DNA of 64,000 bases from an uncultured SAR86 cluster bacterium (GTDB lineage Bacteria > Pseudomonadota > Gammaproteobacteria > Magnimaribacterales > D2472). Location of the stretch: positions 387,785-451,784 of the forward strand of contig CAJIYN010000002.1 of assembly GCA_905181645.1 (NCBI GenBank), in the 5' to 3' direction. Numbering within the stretch: the first letter of the stretch is position 1; every line of letters starts with the position of its first letter. The translations under genes and the position numbers were made by a program. Under the pieces are notes generated by a model, which saw nothing but the letters and a program-made list of their open reading frames with translations, did no database searches and was not told where the DNA came from. Positions 35,867 to 47,755 of the stretch are shown in pieces.

Positions 35867-35891
35867 GAAGTCGAAGCCGGTGCGCTACTTC
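35867..35891 (-). terminator. GC-rich hairpin followed by a U-run on the minus strand (terminator or other structured RNA)
   Basis: Minus strand GAAGTAGC-GCACCG-GCT(TCG)ACTTC then CATATTTTTTAT, in the AT-rich gap between enoyl-CoA hydratase and SIS genes. Confidence 0.4.
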
Positions 35892-35971
35892 TCAGCTAAC
35901 TAAAACAGCTAATCAGTAAGATTTTCTATAAGATAATTTAAAATAAAGATTTTTTTCATTCTTTATTTCAA

Positions 35972-36761
35972 TTAAATTTTGGGAAGTTTATCAATAAATG
36001 CCTCTATGCCCTCTTTTGCGTCATCTTTTAAAATATTGTCTAACATTACTTTAGAGGTGTATTTATAGGCTTCAGATAGCTCTAATGAAGATTGGACATA
36101 GAAAGCTTGTTTACCTACTTTGAGAGTCATAGAAGATTTGCTCGCAACTTTTTTAGCTAATGTTAATGTTTCTTGCATTAAATTTTTGCTGCTTACATTA
36201 TTATTAATTAAACCAATATCTGTAGCTTTTTTTGCATCTATCATATCTCCTGTAAGGAGCATTTCCATTGCATGTTTGTTAGATATGTTTCTTGATAATG
36301 CAACCATTGGAGTTGAGCAGAATAAACCTATATTTACCCCAGGAGTAGCAAACTTTGCTTTATCAGAAGCAATAAGCAAGATCACAACTCGCAACTAATT
36401 GACAGCCTGCAGCAGTAGCAATTCCATTCACTTCAGCAATAATTGGTTTAGGGTTATTAACTATTAATTGCATTAACTCAGAGCAGGTATTAAATAACTT
36501 TTCAAAATAAGCATATCCTAGGTCTTCATTATTTCTTGCTTCTGTTATCTCCTTTAAGTCATGTCCTGCACAAAAAATGGGGCCATTTGCAGCCAAAATA
36601 ACTACTCTAATAGATTCATTGATTGCAACATCTGATAGTTCTTTTTTTAAAGACTTCATCATTGCATCAGATAAGGTATTTTGATGCTTTGAATTATTGA
36701 GAGTGAGGCGAAGAATACCATTATCAATTTTATCTTTTAGTAAAAATATTTGTGTTTCCAT
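35972..36761 (-). CDS. Enoyl-CoA hydratase family protein, frameshift near 36380
   Basis: LTLNNSKHQNTLSDAMM, AANGPIFCAGHDLKE, KPIIAEVNGIATAAGCQLVASCDL. Confidence 0.87.
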
Positions 36762-36776
36762 ATATATTATTTAAAG

Positions 36777-37214
36777 CTAATTAGTCTTACTAGTCCAATT
36801 TAATTTCTTGAATTCTATTTTAGGGCATCTATCCATAACAACTTTTAAACCTGCGGCTTCAGCAAGATTAGCGGCTTCATAATTTATTATTTTAAGCTGT
36901 AGCCATAAAACTTTAGCATTAATTTGAATTGCGTCTTCAGCTACTCCCATTACTGCATCTGGTAAACGGAATACATCGACCATATCAATAGATTGTTGAA
37001 TTGACTTTAAATTAGAATAAAAATTAAGCCCTAGAACTGAGTTACCTTCTTCATTAGGATTAACTGGGAATACTTCATAGCCATTATCTAACAAGAATTC
37101 TATGACCTTATAACTATCTCGTTCAGGCTTAGAGCTTGCTCCTACAACTGCAATAGTTCTTACCTCGGTAAGTATTTCTTTTATAAATTTATCTGAGTAG
37201 TCCATTTTATACAA
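36777..37214 (-). CDS. CoA-binding protein (YccU-like)
   Basis: TIAVVGASSKPERDSYKVIEFLLDNGYEVFPVNPN. Confidence 0.85.
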   Translation of the reverse strand: MYKMDYSDKFIKEILTEVRTIAVVGASSKPERDSYKVIEFLLDNGYEVFPVNPNEEGNSVLGLNFYSNLKSIQQSIDMVDVFRLPDAVMGVAEDAIQINAKVLWLQLKIINYEAANLAEAAGLKVVMDRCPKIEFKKLNWTSKTN

Positions 37215-38340
37215 CTAACCCTGCGCTATAGCCAGATGCCCATGCCCATTGAAAATTGTAGCCTCCAAGATGACCGGTTACGTCGAGAACCTCTCCTACA
37301 AAAAATAAACCAGGATGATCTTTTGTTTCCATAGTTTTTGAATTAATTACATCAGTATCAACCCCACCAAGTGTTACCTCGGCTGTCCTATAACCCTCTG
37401 TGGCTGCAGGTTTCAAACTCCAAGCATTTAGAAAATTGCCAATATTTTGTATGTTTTCTTTACTAATCTCAGCAAGCATATGATCTTTATAATCAGGCCA
37501 ACACATTTCCTCTAATTCAAGGACAAGAGCTTTTGGTAATAAATCATTTAAATGCTTTTTGATAGAAGTTCTAGGATCTTCTATTTTTTTAATTAATAAC
37601 ATTTCAGATGCATTAATCTCAGGAAGAAGATTAATAGTAATTTCATCTCCGGGATTCCAGTAATTTGAAATTTGAAGAATTGCTGGTCCACTTAATCCTC
37701 GATGGGTAAATAACATTGATTCTGAAAAATTCATGCCATTGCTAATAATATCTACTGGCGCAGATAAACCGGTTAATCTTTCACATAAGCCTTTAATTTC
37801 ATCAGAAAACATAAATGGAACTAAGCTTGCTCTTCGAGGAACAAGTGGTAATTTAAATTCTTTAGCCAATTCATAACCAAAGCCACTCCCGCCTAGTGTT
37901 GGTATTGAAAGAGCTCCAGTTGCAACTACTAGAGATTTGCATTGAAGAGCAGTTTTTTCTGTAGATGTTTTGCTATTAAATACTGAAGTGACCTCATATA
38001 AGGGCTCAGCACCTTCCTTATTAATTTTTACTACTTTTTCATAACTTGTTTTAGTTTTACGCCTAAATCAGTACACTCTTCTAAAAGCATATTAAGAATA
38101 TCTTTTGATGAATTAATACAAAATAATTGATGATGTTTTTTTTCTTCATAATCAATACCATGTTTTTGAACCATGGCAATAAAATCATCGGGGGTATATC
38201 TTTTTAGAGCTGATTTGCAGAAATGAGGATTATTGGAAAGAAAGTTCTCAGCTTCAACATAAAGATTTGTAAAATTAGAACGCCCACCGCCAGACATTAA
38301 TATTTTTTTTCCACCTTTATTAGATTTCTCTAATAAAAAG
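37207..38340 (-). CDS. HI0933/BaiN-like NAD(P)/FAD-dependent oxidoreductase lacking its N-terminal GxGxxG segment; frameshifted
   Basis: LLEKSNKGGKKILMSGGGRSNFTN; FTHRGLSGPAILQISNYW; AEVTLGGVDT, LFFVGEVLDVTGHLGGYNFQWAWASGY. Confidence 0.8.
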
Positions 38341-38439
38341 TTAATACTATATTTTTATCCAAAAGATAATGATGACCAGTTCCAAAAGACATCTCGGGAT
38401 TAATGATAATATCGAATTTTTTATTAGATTTAGATATAA

Positions 38440-39477
38440 GTCGATTTTTTTAATGAAAAGTATTTCTTTATCACTAAAAGAGGAGCCATCTTTTCTATAA
38501 ATATCATGAAACCAAACCTCTGGCTCGATGAGCTGGTCGCCAACTTGAACTAATTCACCTTTGTCTCTTCGTTCATTTAAATAAAAAATTGTTTCCCAGC
38601 TAAAATGAGTTTGGCTCTTTCCTGCAACTAGTCCCCAGTTATAGCATGCAATATTTTTGTCTTTAAATATGGGTAAACAAAACTCAAAAGTAGTTCCGTA
38701 TTCCCTTGCCATATATTCAGTACACATGAGCGGTCGGCCAATCTTACTTAATTCTTCAATGGAAGGATTTAATTTATCAGCCTCGTAAGTATGAAAAGTT
38801 ATTATGTCGGAATTTTTTTTATTCAAAGCAATAATATTATCTCCAATAGAACCATCAAGACAGGCTGTGAGTGGCTGACATGGTCTAACTTCATGAGCCC
38901 AATCCCATACATATTCCAATAAAGTTAAAGAAGTTTCTCCTATTCCAAATTGTCCAGGCTCATTGTATAAATCCCACATCAAAATTCTTTCATCGTCTTT
39001 ATATAAATCTAAAACTTCTTGAGTAAACCTTTTCAACCTAGGGAGATGCACTGAAGAGTTTGAGCGTGATATTTCTGCAACAATTGAATGGCCTGGACTT
39101 TGCCTCCATCCTGAATTATGAACCCCTTTAACAGGAAGTGGTTGCTTGCCTAATTCGGCTAGCGGGTAATGGCAATCATCAAATAAAACAATCATTGGTT
39201 TTATTGAAAACTCACTACAGATATCCAGAAAAATATTAAATGTATAAATAAATTCGTTTTTCTCTTCCCATAACAAATCATGCAAATATACTCTTAGGGT
39301 ATTAAACCCAAGATTTTTTGCCCAACCAATTTCTCTCTTTATGGTTTCAATATCAAAAGTATCTTTTTGGAACATTTCCAATTGATTAATTGAAGAGCTG
39401 GGAAGAAAATTACAGCCTACTAGCCAATCCTGGTCCTTGTACCAGCTATTTGCTAAATCAGCAGACCAAATACTCAT
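38440..39477 (-). CDS. Glycoside hydrolase (GH5/cellulase-like TIM barrel); C-terminal boundary uncertain
   Basis: WAKNLGFNTLRVYLHDLLW, MWDLYNEPGQFG, GRPLMCTEYMAREYGTTF (candidate acid/base and nucleophile Glu). Confidence 0.72.
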
Positions 39478-39483
39478 ATTAAG

Positions 39484-39801
39484 TTATCTTTTACCAATAT
39501 AAGCCCAGCATCTAATGCCTGACTTTAAAGTAACTTCAGCTCTTTTATAATCTGCATGTAATAGTTCTGATGAAGTGATTTTAAATACTGTGCCGTTTAT
39601 CTCATCCTGAAGACTATTTGATGAAAAAATAATTGGATGGGATTTTTTTTGACTAGTCTTAAGTACAAACTCATCTGTAATTTCTAATTCCTCTGGCTGA
39701 TAACCTTGCAGGACATCTAAAGTACCATCAAGAACTCTATCAAAACTTTCAAGTTGGATATTTTCTTGCTGCAAAGTTCCATAAGAAAACAGATTTTCCA
39801 T
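39484..39801 (-). CDS. Gamma-glutamylcyclotransferase (AIG2-like) family protein
   Basis: LFSYGTLQQENIQLESF. Confidence 0.78.
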   Translation of the reverse strand: MENLFSYGTLQQENIQLESFDRVLDGTLDVLQGYQPEELEITDEFVLKTSQKKSHPIIFSSNSLQDEINGTVFKITSSELLHADYKRAEVTLKSGIRCWAYIGKR

Positions 39802-39842
39802 AGTTAAGAAATTCTAAAATTAAAGCTAATTAATTCTTTCAA

Positions 39843-40250
39843 CTAAGCAGAAGGTTTTTTCATTAAATTTATACTAACAATAAGCATAATTGCAAAAAGA
39901 ATCTCTGATATTATTCCAGGTACCCAAAATTCAGTACCATGCATAACGCCTGCAGTTAATCTAAATATAGCAGCTGACCCTAGTAAGACTAAAGGACCAT
40001 AAAGCCACTCATGTTCATTTTTATAAGAGCCAATACAAGACAAAATACCAGCTGTAAAAAAGAAAGAAGTGAAATCGCCTATTAATGTATTTTTTCCTAA
40101 TAAAGTTTCACCACCAACAGCCTTTAAACTTTCTTTAATCTCAAGACTTGCTGCAGCTGCAACTGGATCAATAATCCAATTTATAGCTGAAATAAGCATT
40201 ACTGCACCAACTAGACCGGATAATATTCTTGCTACCATAACTTTCTCCAT
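39843..40250 (-). CDS. Hypothetical small polytopic membrane protein
   Basis: Intact ORF with several hydrophobic segments. Confidence 0.6.
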   Translation of the reverse strand: MEKVMVARILSGLVGAVMLISAINWIIDPVAAAASLEIKESLKAVGGETLLGKNTLIGDFTSFFFTAGILSCIGSYKNEHEWLYGPLVLLGSAAIFRLTAGVMHGTEFWVPGIISEILFAIMLIVSINLMKKPSA

Positions 40251-40390
40251 AAAAAATGTATGTTTCTTTGTTAATAATACATCATTAATAGATTAGACAA
40301 AGAAAGATAAGCTTTAGGTTATAGGGATATTTTTTGTGTTGTCTTCTAATAAGGCTACACTAGATCACTAAGTCTAAATGAGGATTTTCT

Positions 40391-41624
40391 TTGCTACCTG
40401 TCAGATCTGATGCTTTTCGAAGCTATAGTCAGCTTGCACTGATTGTTGTTGCTGCTGGAGCCATATATCCCCTTCTTTATCTGAGACAAAATTTTGAGAT
40501 TTCTATATTGGAATCCTTTGATATTACTCAGACACAGCTTCGTTACTGTAGCTCAATGCTTGGACTTATTTTTATGATTAGTTATGTTCCAAGTGGCTGG
40601 CTTGCAGATCGCTTTTCATCTCGTAAATTACTTGCCTACTCTTTATTAGCAACTGCTTTATTGGGTATTTGGTTTTCAACAATGCCCTCTTATTCTTCGT
40701 TACTCATTATTTATGGAGCATGGGGTATTGCTACAGGACTTACTTTTTGGTCAGCGCATATCAACTGGGGACATACTTGCAAAAAAAGATCAACAGGGCA
40801 AATTCTTTGGAATTCTAGATGGAGGCCGAGGTTTGGTTGAAGCTATTTTAGCTACAATTGCTATCACTCTTTTTGCCTATGTGCTTAGTCAGGGTTCTGG
40901 ATCAACAAGCATGGCATTAAGACAAGTTATTTATCTCTATATAGGAGTTTTACTTGTGGTATCTCCTCTTGTCTATTGGCTTCTTGATGACTTTGAGGAT
41001 GATAATACAAAGGTCACTAATACTAATTTTATAGCTGATTTGAAAACTATATTAAAACATCGTGAAATCTGGCTATGTGCAATCTGTATTATTTGTGGTT
41101 ATCAGTTATTTTATGCAACATACTCTTTTTCAGCATATTTGCAGCAAAATTTTGGTTTAACAGCTGTCGCGGTAGGTACGATCACTGTAGCTAAATTATG
41201 GATGAGGCCTATCGGGGGAATTACAGCTGGATTTATTGGTGACTGGAGTAGTCCAGAAAAAGTTCTCTCCATACTACTGATACTTGCATCTCTATCACTT
41301 GGAATAATGGCATTTTTACCTGCTGCTTCATCAGTAATATTTGCTAATTCTGTATTGTTGATTGGATTTTTGACCTATGGAGTAAGGGGTGTCTACTGGG
41401 CTACATTAGCTGGCTGTAATGTTCCTAATAAAACTAAAGGATTAGCTATCGGTGTCATTTCAATGATTGGTTACTTTCCTGAATTCTATCTCCCGTTAAT
41501 TAGTGCGCCTCTTCTAGAGCAATTTCCTGGAGTACTTGGTTATCAGATTTACTATTTAATAATATCTGGTTTTGGGCTTATTGGAGCTTACGCAGCCTAT
41601 CTATTGATGCAGCCTAAATCTTAG
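40391..41624 (+). CDS. Major facilitator superfamily transporter, frameshift near 40770
   Basis: YVPSGWLADRFSSRKLLAYSLLATALLG; GKFFGILDGGRGLVEAI. Confidence 0.83.
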
Positions 41625-43282
41625 TCAGTATAAACAGGTGTATATGCTTCGTATTCGCCTGTGTACCAGTATTTAATGATCTTTTCTGCTGGTTTCCCTC
41701 TAATTGACTGAGAAATATTGGGGAATCCTTCAAGTGGTGTCTTGTTAGGATGCTGATCAGGCTCTGCATACAATGTGTCAGATAGCCAGTATCCAGTGGT
41801 TGTAGTCGTACCTAACGCCTCAAACACTGCTTGATTATCGACTGCTCTCAATACTGCTTCTGTAAGCATTGCTTGAGCCGAGAAATCAGTTTGTATCTCA
41901 TATTGTGTACATTCATAATAGACACCATCAAGAGTTCCTGCTGTGCAGTATCCATCTTCCCACCAGCCCTTTGACAAGTATCTTGTATTACTTTGACTAA
42001 AAAAGTTGAAGATTATCTTTGGGTATAGTCGTACTTGAATTATGCCAACAAGGGTATTGAGTTAAACAATTCCATTCCTCATACGTATTTTGAATCGACC
42101 ATGCCGCTTTTTCTTGCAGCAGATCAACAGTTGCATATGCAACTTCTTCAGCAGTCAGTCTCATATTGACAGAAAGCCCAACACCATCCACCTTGTCAAA
42201 TACACGTTTGTCATTCCAGACCAGACCTTCACCCATATATACTTTGCCTGAGAATCTTTCTCTAATTTTGTCGATAAGGCGCCCATTCTTTCCATGTAAT
42301 AGTCTTTGAGTTCATCAATCTGAACTTGGGTGTGACCTTCATCGTTCACACCACAATGCCAACATAACCACATAGCACTCCAATCAGCCGATATTACATC
42401 TACACTAATTCGTTCTAAACGATCGGCTTCCCATAGTATGTGTTCTTCGTGGGCATCCATAATTTTTATTAACAGCGGCATGTCAAGCCTAACGTTCCCG
42501 TCAAACGGAAACAGTAATTGATCAGTATTTGCAATACGCATGTTAAATTGCCATGCATAATGCAAATCTAATCCTAGATCATTTGCTATTGCAGTAATCA
42601 TATCAATATCAGCATCAGACAAATCTTTGGTATCATGATTTACTTCCCATGCCCCATCATTAGTCACGTCCCAATAACCATAGTTATAAATCGATGCAGT
42701 ATTCACGCCGTGATCTTTAAGTCTACGTAGGGTCATCCTATACATGAGTTTTTTGTATTCGATTTCAGTACAATCAGCTATCCAACTAGTACCAGCTCTT
42801 TGGTGGGCGCCGTAAACTTGTCCTGCTGAGTAATCCTTCAATCCTATGCCTTTATAAAGATGATCATCGCCAAATGAATTTTGAGCCATCGGCACTTCGT
42901 ATTCTCCTATGTAAGACTGTGGGATATCTGGATTGTGTGGATTAACACACGAGCCTTCAGAATCTTCTGTGTTGACTGTAATTTCGACACTTGAAGAGGC
43001 ATCTCCGCATGTGATAGTAAAACCTTGATCACCATAACTAGTAATAGCAATAGTTTCGCTTCCAGATGTAGATTTAGTACCAGACCAATACCCTGATGCC
43101 GAGCAAGAAGATGCGCTAGTACTACTCCACGAGACTATAGTAGACTCGCCCAGGAATACAGTAGTTGGATTTGCTGATATAGATGCGGTTGCTGAATTAG
43201 TCTCTGAAGTTAAGTCATTACTTGCGCTTCCTCCGCCTCCTCCGCAACTCGACATGGTGATTGTTATAAAAATGATTACCAA
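41621..43282 (-). CDS. Secreted lipoprotein with N-terminal Ig-like region and a TIM-barrel/glycosidase-like domain, frameshifted
   Basis: Lipobox-like ITMSSCGGGGGSAS; SISANPTTVFLGESTIVSWSSTSASSCSASG; long W/D/E-rich C-terminal domain. Confidence 0.6.
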
Positions 43283-43356
43283 GATATAACTTAGTTTGCT
43301 TATCTTCTTCGATAGTTTCTTTCTTACCTATAATTTTAATTGCCACTCAAAGCATT

Positions 43357-44203
43357 TCAATCTTTTGATTTACAAGATGCTGAAGCTGTAATTCCATCAA
43401 GCGAAAGGATACCTTTTGAAAGACTCGAAAGAGGTCTGTAGTTTGGGTGGGTAAATATATAAAATTCGCCATCATTTAGAGCTTCTACAACCCTCTTCCC
43501 AACAATGGAAACTTCAATCCCATTTTTTACCATTTCTTTGGCTTTATTAAAAAAACTATTTTCATTATCTGGTGTCTTTATCAGATTTATACTGAGCTGG
43601 ACGATTTCTTTCAGAATCATAAATACGTGTTTGCACAAAAGCTGGACATAAAACAGAGACATTGATACCTTCGCTCTCAAGCTCTCCAGCCCAACTTTCC
43701 GATAACGCTACTACGGCAGCTTTGGTCGCAGTATAGGCTCCACTATAAGGAACGCCTCCCATGCCTGCCATTGAAGCAACATTTACAACCCATCCACCTT
43801 CATCATGTTGTTTTATCAATGGAACCATTACTTTGGCTCCATAGACTACTCCCATCAAGTTAACGTCTAATGCCCATTGCCATGCTTTTTTATTCTGACT
43901 TTCGATCGATGTCGAGTCTCCCCCAACTCCAGCATTATTTACAAGCATATGTACTTTTCCAAATCGAGCTATTGCTTGCTCTGCTACAACCTCCCACTGA
44001 TCCTCCTCAGCAACATCGAGGACAACAGGCAATACAGAAACTTTATTTTCTTCAAGTTCTAAACAAGCTTTTTGAAGATTTTCTTCATTAATATCTGTGA
44101 GTACAATATTCATATTTTGCTCAGCCAATGCTTTAGCAATTGATAAACCTATACCCTCTGCACCGCCACTTATAACAGCTGTTTTTCCAGTAAATTTAGA
44201 CAT
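43357..44203 (-). CDS. Short-chain dehydrogenase/reductase, frameshift near 43570
   Basis: TAVISGGAEGIGLSIAKALAEQ, LVNNAGVGG, YSGAYTATKAAVVALSES. Confidence 0.9.
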
Positions 44204-44299
44204 ATTAATTTTCCTTTAAAATCTTTTTATTTTGAGTATCATACATTAGTTGAAGGAATTTCAACACTAGACTTATCACTTTCAATCATTATATTAATA

Positions 44300-45217
44300 T
44301 TAAGGTTTTGTTGGTCCAGGAAAAAAGCGATTTGTTTCCTTTTGATAATCCTTATAGCCAGGTCTTTTTTGTGCAGAGAAATATTCAGATGGCACTGCTC
44401 CTGTTGTATAAACTAAAGTGGTATACATAAATTTGGAGGCTAGTAAAAGTCCTATTCCTAAAAAGAACCACACCAAATCACTTTCTAAAGGATCAATAGC
44501 AAGCAATGAAGGAATTGCTGCAATTAAGACACCATTCCATACCATCCACTCTGCAAAATAGTTAGGATGACGGGAGTATTTCCAAAAGCCAACTTTGCAC
44601 ACTTGACTGTGTTTACCTTCTTTCTTCATTCTCTGAAGAAAGCTGACCTTCTGGAAATCAGCAATAGATTCCATTGCAAATGCCAGAATCCAAATAACAA
44701 GACCTACCAACTCTAATACTAAAAACTCTTTACTATTATTGGAGGCGATAATAAAAACAGGAAATGCTAAAAAGGATGCATTAGCTAAGCCTTGTGCAAT
44801 GGCATCTATCTGCAGAGCTAGAGCTGTATTATTTTTACCTTCTTCTTTCCAGACTATTCGCTGATATTGATACCTAGGAAACTCTTTTTCTAATAAGCCT
44901 AATTGCCACATTTTTAGAGCGCCTAAACCCATACGAAGTCCAATCAATATAACCACACCACTAACAACTAAAGACCTCAACCAATAACCATCGCTAAAAC
45001 AAAAGCTTATTATGCCTAGTAAGACTAAGCCCCAAGGCCAGCCTATATCTACATAGCTCATTCTCCCAGTTCGCCAAATAGGTATGCATACTACAAAGGT
45101 AAAAAGGACTAACTGGCCCAAGCTATTTAAAAGAGCTAATTTAAAGAATGTTGCAGTCCATAAGATAAGACCCAATCCTATTAAAAAAGGGTAAACAGGG
45201 CGAAAATAATTAATCAT
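44300..45217 (-). CDS. DUF1295-family membrane protein (steroid 5-alpha-reductase-like C-terminal fold)
   Basis: GFWKYSRHPNYFAEWMVWNGV; polytopic. Confidence 0.87.
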   Translation of the reverse strand: MINYFRPVYPFLIGLGLILWTATFFKLALLNSLGQLVLFTFVVCIPIWRTGRMSYVDIGWPWGLVLLGIISFCFSDGYWLRSLVVSGVVILIGLRMGLGALKMWQLGLLEKEFPRYQYQRIVWKEEGKNNTALALQIDAIAQGLANASFLAFPVFIIASNNSKEFLVLELVGLVIWILAFAMESIADFQKVSFLQRMKKEGKHSQVCKVGFWKYSRHPNYFAEWMVWNGVLIAAIPSLLAIDPLESDLVWFFLGIGLLLASKFMYTTLVYTTGAVPSEYFSAQKRPGYKDYQKETNRFFPGPTKP

Positions 45218-46394
45218 TTAAAATCCCTTTATTATTATGTGCAATAGCTGTTGCAAGAAAGTAAACATATTACCACCCATCACTTTTCTAATCTGTAAGT
45301 CACTTAAGCCTAACTCAAGTAATTCATGGGTTATAGCTACGAGCTCTGAGCTATCAAAACCTGGGGTAATAGCTCCATCAAAATCTGACCCTAGCGCTAC
45401 ATGATCAACGCCAACAAGATCAATTCCATAAACAATAGCTTCTGCAACTGACTTGGGAGTATTGTCACAGACTGCTCCATCCCAAAAGCCAACGCCAATT
45501 AAGCCACCTTTTTTAGCAATTGATTGCATTAAACCATCGCTAATATTACGAGGAGATTCACAATGTCCATTAAAACCTGTATGGCTAACAACAATTGGTC
45601 TATTGGTGATATCCAGAACATCTTTGACAACATTTTCAGAGGAATGAGATACATCAATGATGATATTTAAGCGAAGCATCTCAACTATGGACTGCTTTCC
45701 AAAGTTAGTTAGCCCTTGTCCAGTTATGCCATGCAATGATCCTCCAAGCTTATTATCAAAGAAATGATGCAGGCTCATCATTCGAAACCCTTTGTTATAA
45801 AGTCGTTCTATATTATTTAAATCTCCATCCAAGGCATGGGATCCTTCGGTGCCAATAAGTGCGCCAATAAGTGTTGGATTTAATTCCCTTTTAATCATAA
45901 ATTGCTTCAGGTCAGATTGAGACTCTATTAACATTAAATTTTTAGAATCACGAAGTGATAGATCGCGAATTTTTTCGGCCTGAAAAATTGCTCTTTCTGT
46001 AAGGCTTGACCAAGTTTTAATTGGCCAACCTTGAACAATAGCCAATGAAGTAATGTTATCTCTAGAGGCCGTTTCATTGCTGTCATAGTTCTGACCAGAA
46101 GGTGATTTAGTTACCGTTGTAAACATCTGCAGAGCTATATTTCCTGTTTGCATTCTCGGTATATCTTCATGGCCATAATCATAGGTCTTACTTAAATTTC
46201 GATTCCATAAAGCACTGTCTGAGTGCCAATCGCCTATTAATAATGTTTTGTGTAAATCTCTAGCCTTGTCTGAAACTACAAAAGGTAAGTGATCTGAGAC
46301 TGGGTTCATTTGTTTATCAAGCCAAGAAGGAAGAAAAATTCGACCTGAGACAAGTAAAAGAATTATTAAATAGTTTTATTATTTTTTTAATCAT
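45218..46394 (-). CDS. Membrane dipeptidase (peptidase M19), N-terminus frameshifted
   Basis: LIGDWHSD, IIDVSHSSENVVKDVL, VDHVALGSDFDGAITPGF. Confidence 0.85.
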
Positions 46395-46498
46395 CTTAAA
46401 CGTTTGAATATCTCTTTTCTAAATCCATCACATATTGTAAAGGTTATCCTGAATCATATGAAAAAGGATTTTTTTGTAATGAAATCAAATATTCATAT

Positions 46499-47473
46499 TT
46501 AAAAGAGGTTTTGTAGAGTTTCCATTTGATAAGAGCTAAGTTTGCCCTTACTTTCTGCATCAATACATTCCTGTAATTCTTTTCTATTTTTAATTCCTAA
46601 GATTACAGAACTTACTTTTTGAACACTCAGAGCGTACCTATGCGCTAAAGATGCAGGAGATTCATCCCATTCCTTGGCAAGCTTTCTAAAAGGCAAGGCT
46701 CTTTCAAAGTCCATGAAATCAGCCTTATCTATTCCTGAAGGATGTGGTTTTCTATCCATATTAGAAGTAAGCGCCCCTGCTTGAACAGCTCTAATAGCTA
46801 AAATCGGTATATCTTTTTTTTGACATTCTAGTAACACTCTACTGGGATCGGGTTTTTCACTCATATACCCAATAGCACCAATTGAATTTAAAATGTTTAC
46901 AGCACACTGCATAGCTTCAGGAGGATATTCGTGATGTATAGCTTTTATAAGAGCTTCCTCTTGCCCTAATCCAATGCCCCAGTGATCAATCTTGCCTTCT
47001 TTTTTTAACATTTCAAAAGCCGGAATTACTGCATTGTAATAACACGAAAGAGTTGTGGCATTTGTAGCTCTGTGTTCATTAAAAAAAGGTAGTTGATAGT
47101 CATCCTCTATGAGTTGGGAGTGAAGAAGGAACAAATTAACCTTATCGACCCCCATTGTATCTAAACTTCTGCAAAGAGAATTATTTAGTCTGGTATAAAC
47201 TTCTGAGTCTGTAACTGTTCCAAGCCTGCATTTGGTTGTTAAGTTTATTGCTGAGTAATCTTGGCCTTTAAAAACTTCCCCAACAACTCTTTCTGCTTCT
47301 CCTTTGCCATACATTGGAGCCATATCAAGATGGTTGATTCCTGAGTCAATCGCCAAACTCACAGTAGAAACTCTTTCAGATCTAGTGGTTTGCCCCCAAA
47401 CATTACCGATGCCACCACCTCCCAAACTAAGAGCGCTTACAGTGCTGAAAGGTTTAAATTCTCGTTGTTGCAT
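46499..47473 (-). CDS. Aldo/keto reductase
   Basis: LSLGGGGIGNVWGQT, GINHLDMAPMYGKGEAERVVGEVF, HWGIGLG. Confidence 0.87.
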   Translation of the reverse strand: MQQREFKPFSTVSALSLGGGGIGNVWGQTTRSERVSTVSLAIDSGINHLDMAPMYGKGEAERVVGEVFKGQDYSAINLTTKCRLGTVTDSEVYTRLNNSLCRSLDTMGVDKVNLFLLHSQLIEDDYQLPFFNEHRATNATTLSCYYNAVIPAFEMLKKEGKIDHWGIGLGQEEALIKAIHHEYPPEAMQCAVNILNSIGAIGYMSEKPDPSRVLLECQKKDIPILAIRAVQAGALTSNMDRKPHPSGIDKADFMDFERALPFRKLAKEWDESPASLAHRYALSVQKVSSVILGIKNRKELQECIDAESKGKLSSYQMETLQNLF

Positions 47474-47755
47474 TATTTATTTCTGATTGTCTCATTTTCT
47501 TAAATACCCTCACACTTCATAAGTCCTTCTATTTGGTCTAAACTCTAAGTAATGAAAAAATATTTACCCATAGTCTCTATAGTTATTATGTTTATATTAC
47601 TAATAATATCAGGTAATTTATTCATCTAAGAACTAGTTTTATCTAACTCTCTCAAATAGATATCAAAGTCATCATCTTCCATAAAGATTCTGCACATCTC
47701 TTTTCTTATTATGACAGAGGTTGTTATAATATTTTTCTAATAAACTGGAAAAAAA

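Noticed and set aside
36777-37214. CoA-binding protein as part of an acetyl-CoA synthetase (ADP-forming) system
   Set aside because: Only the small YccU-like domain is present; no partner domains nearby.
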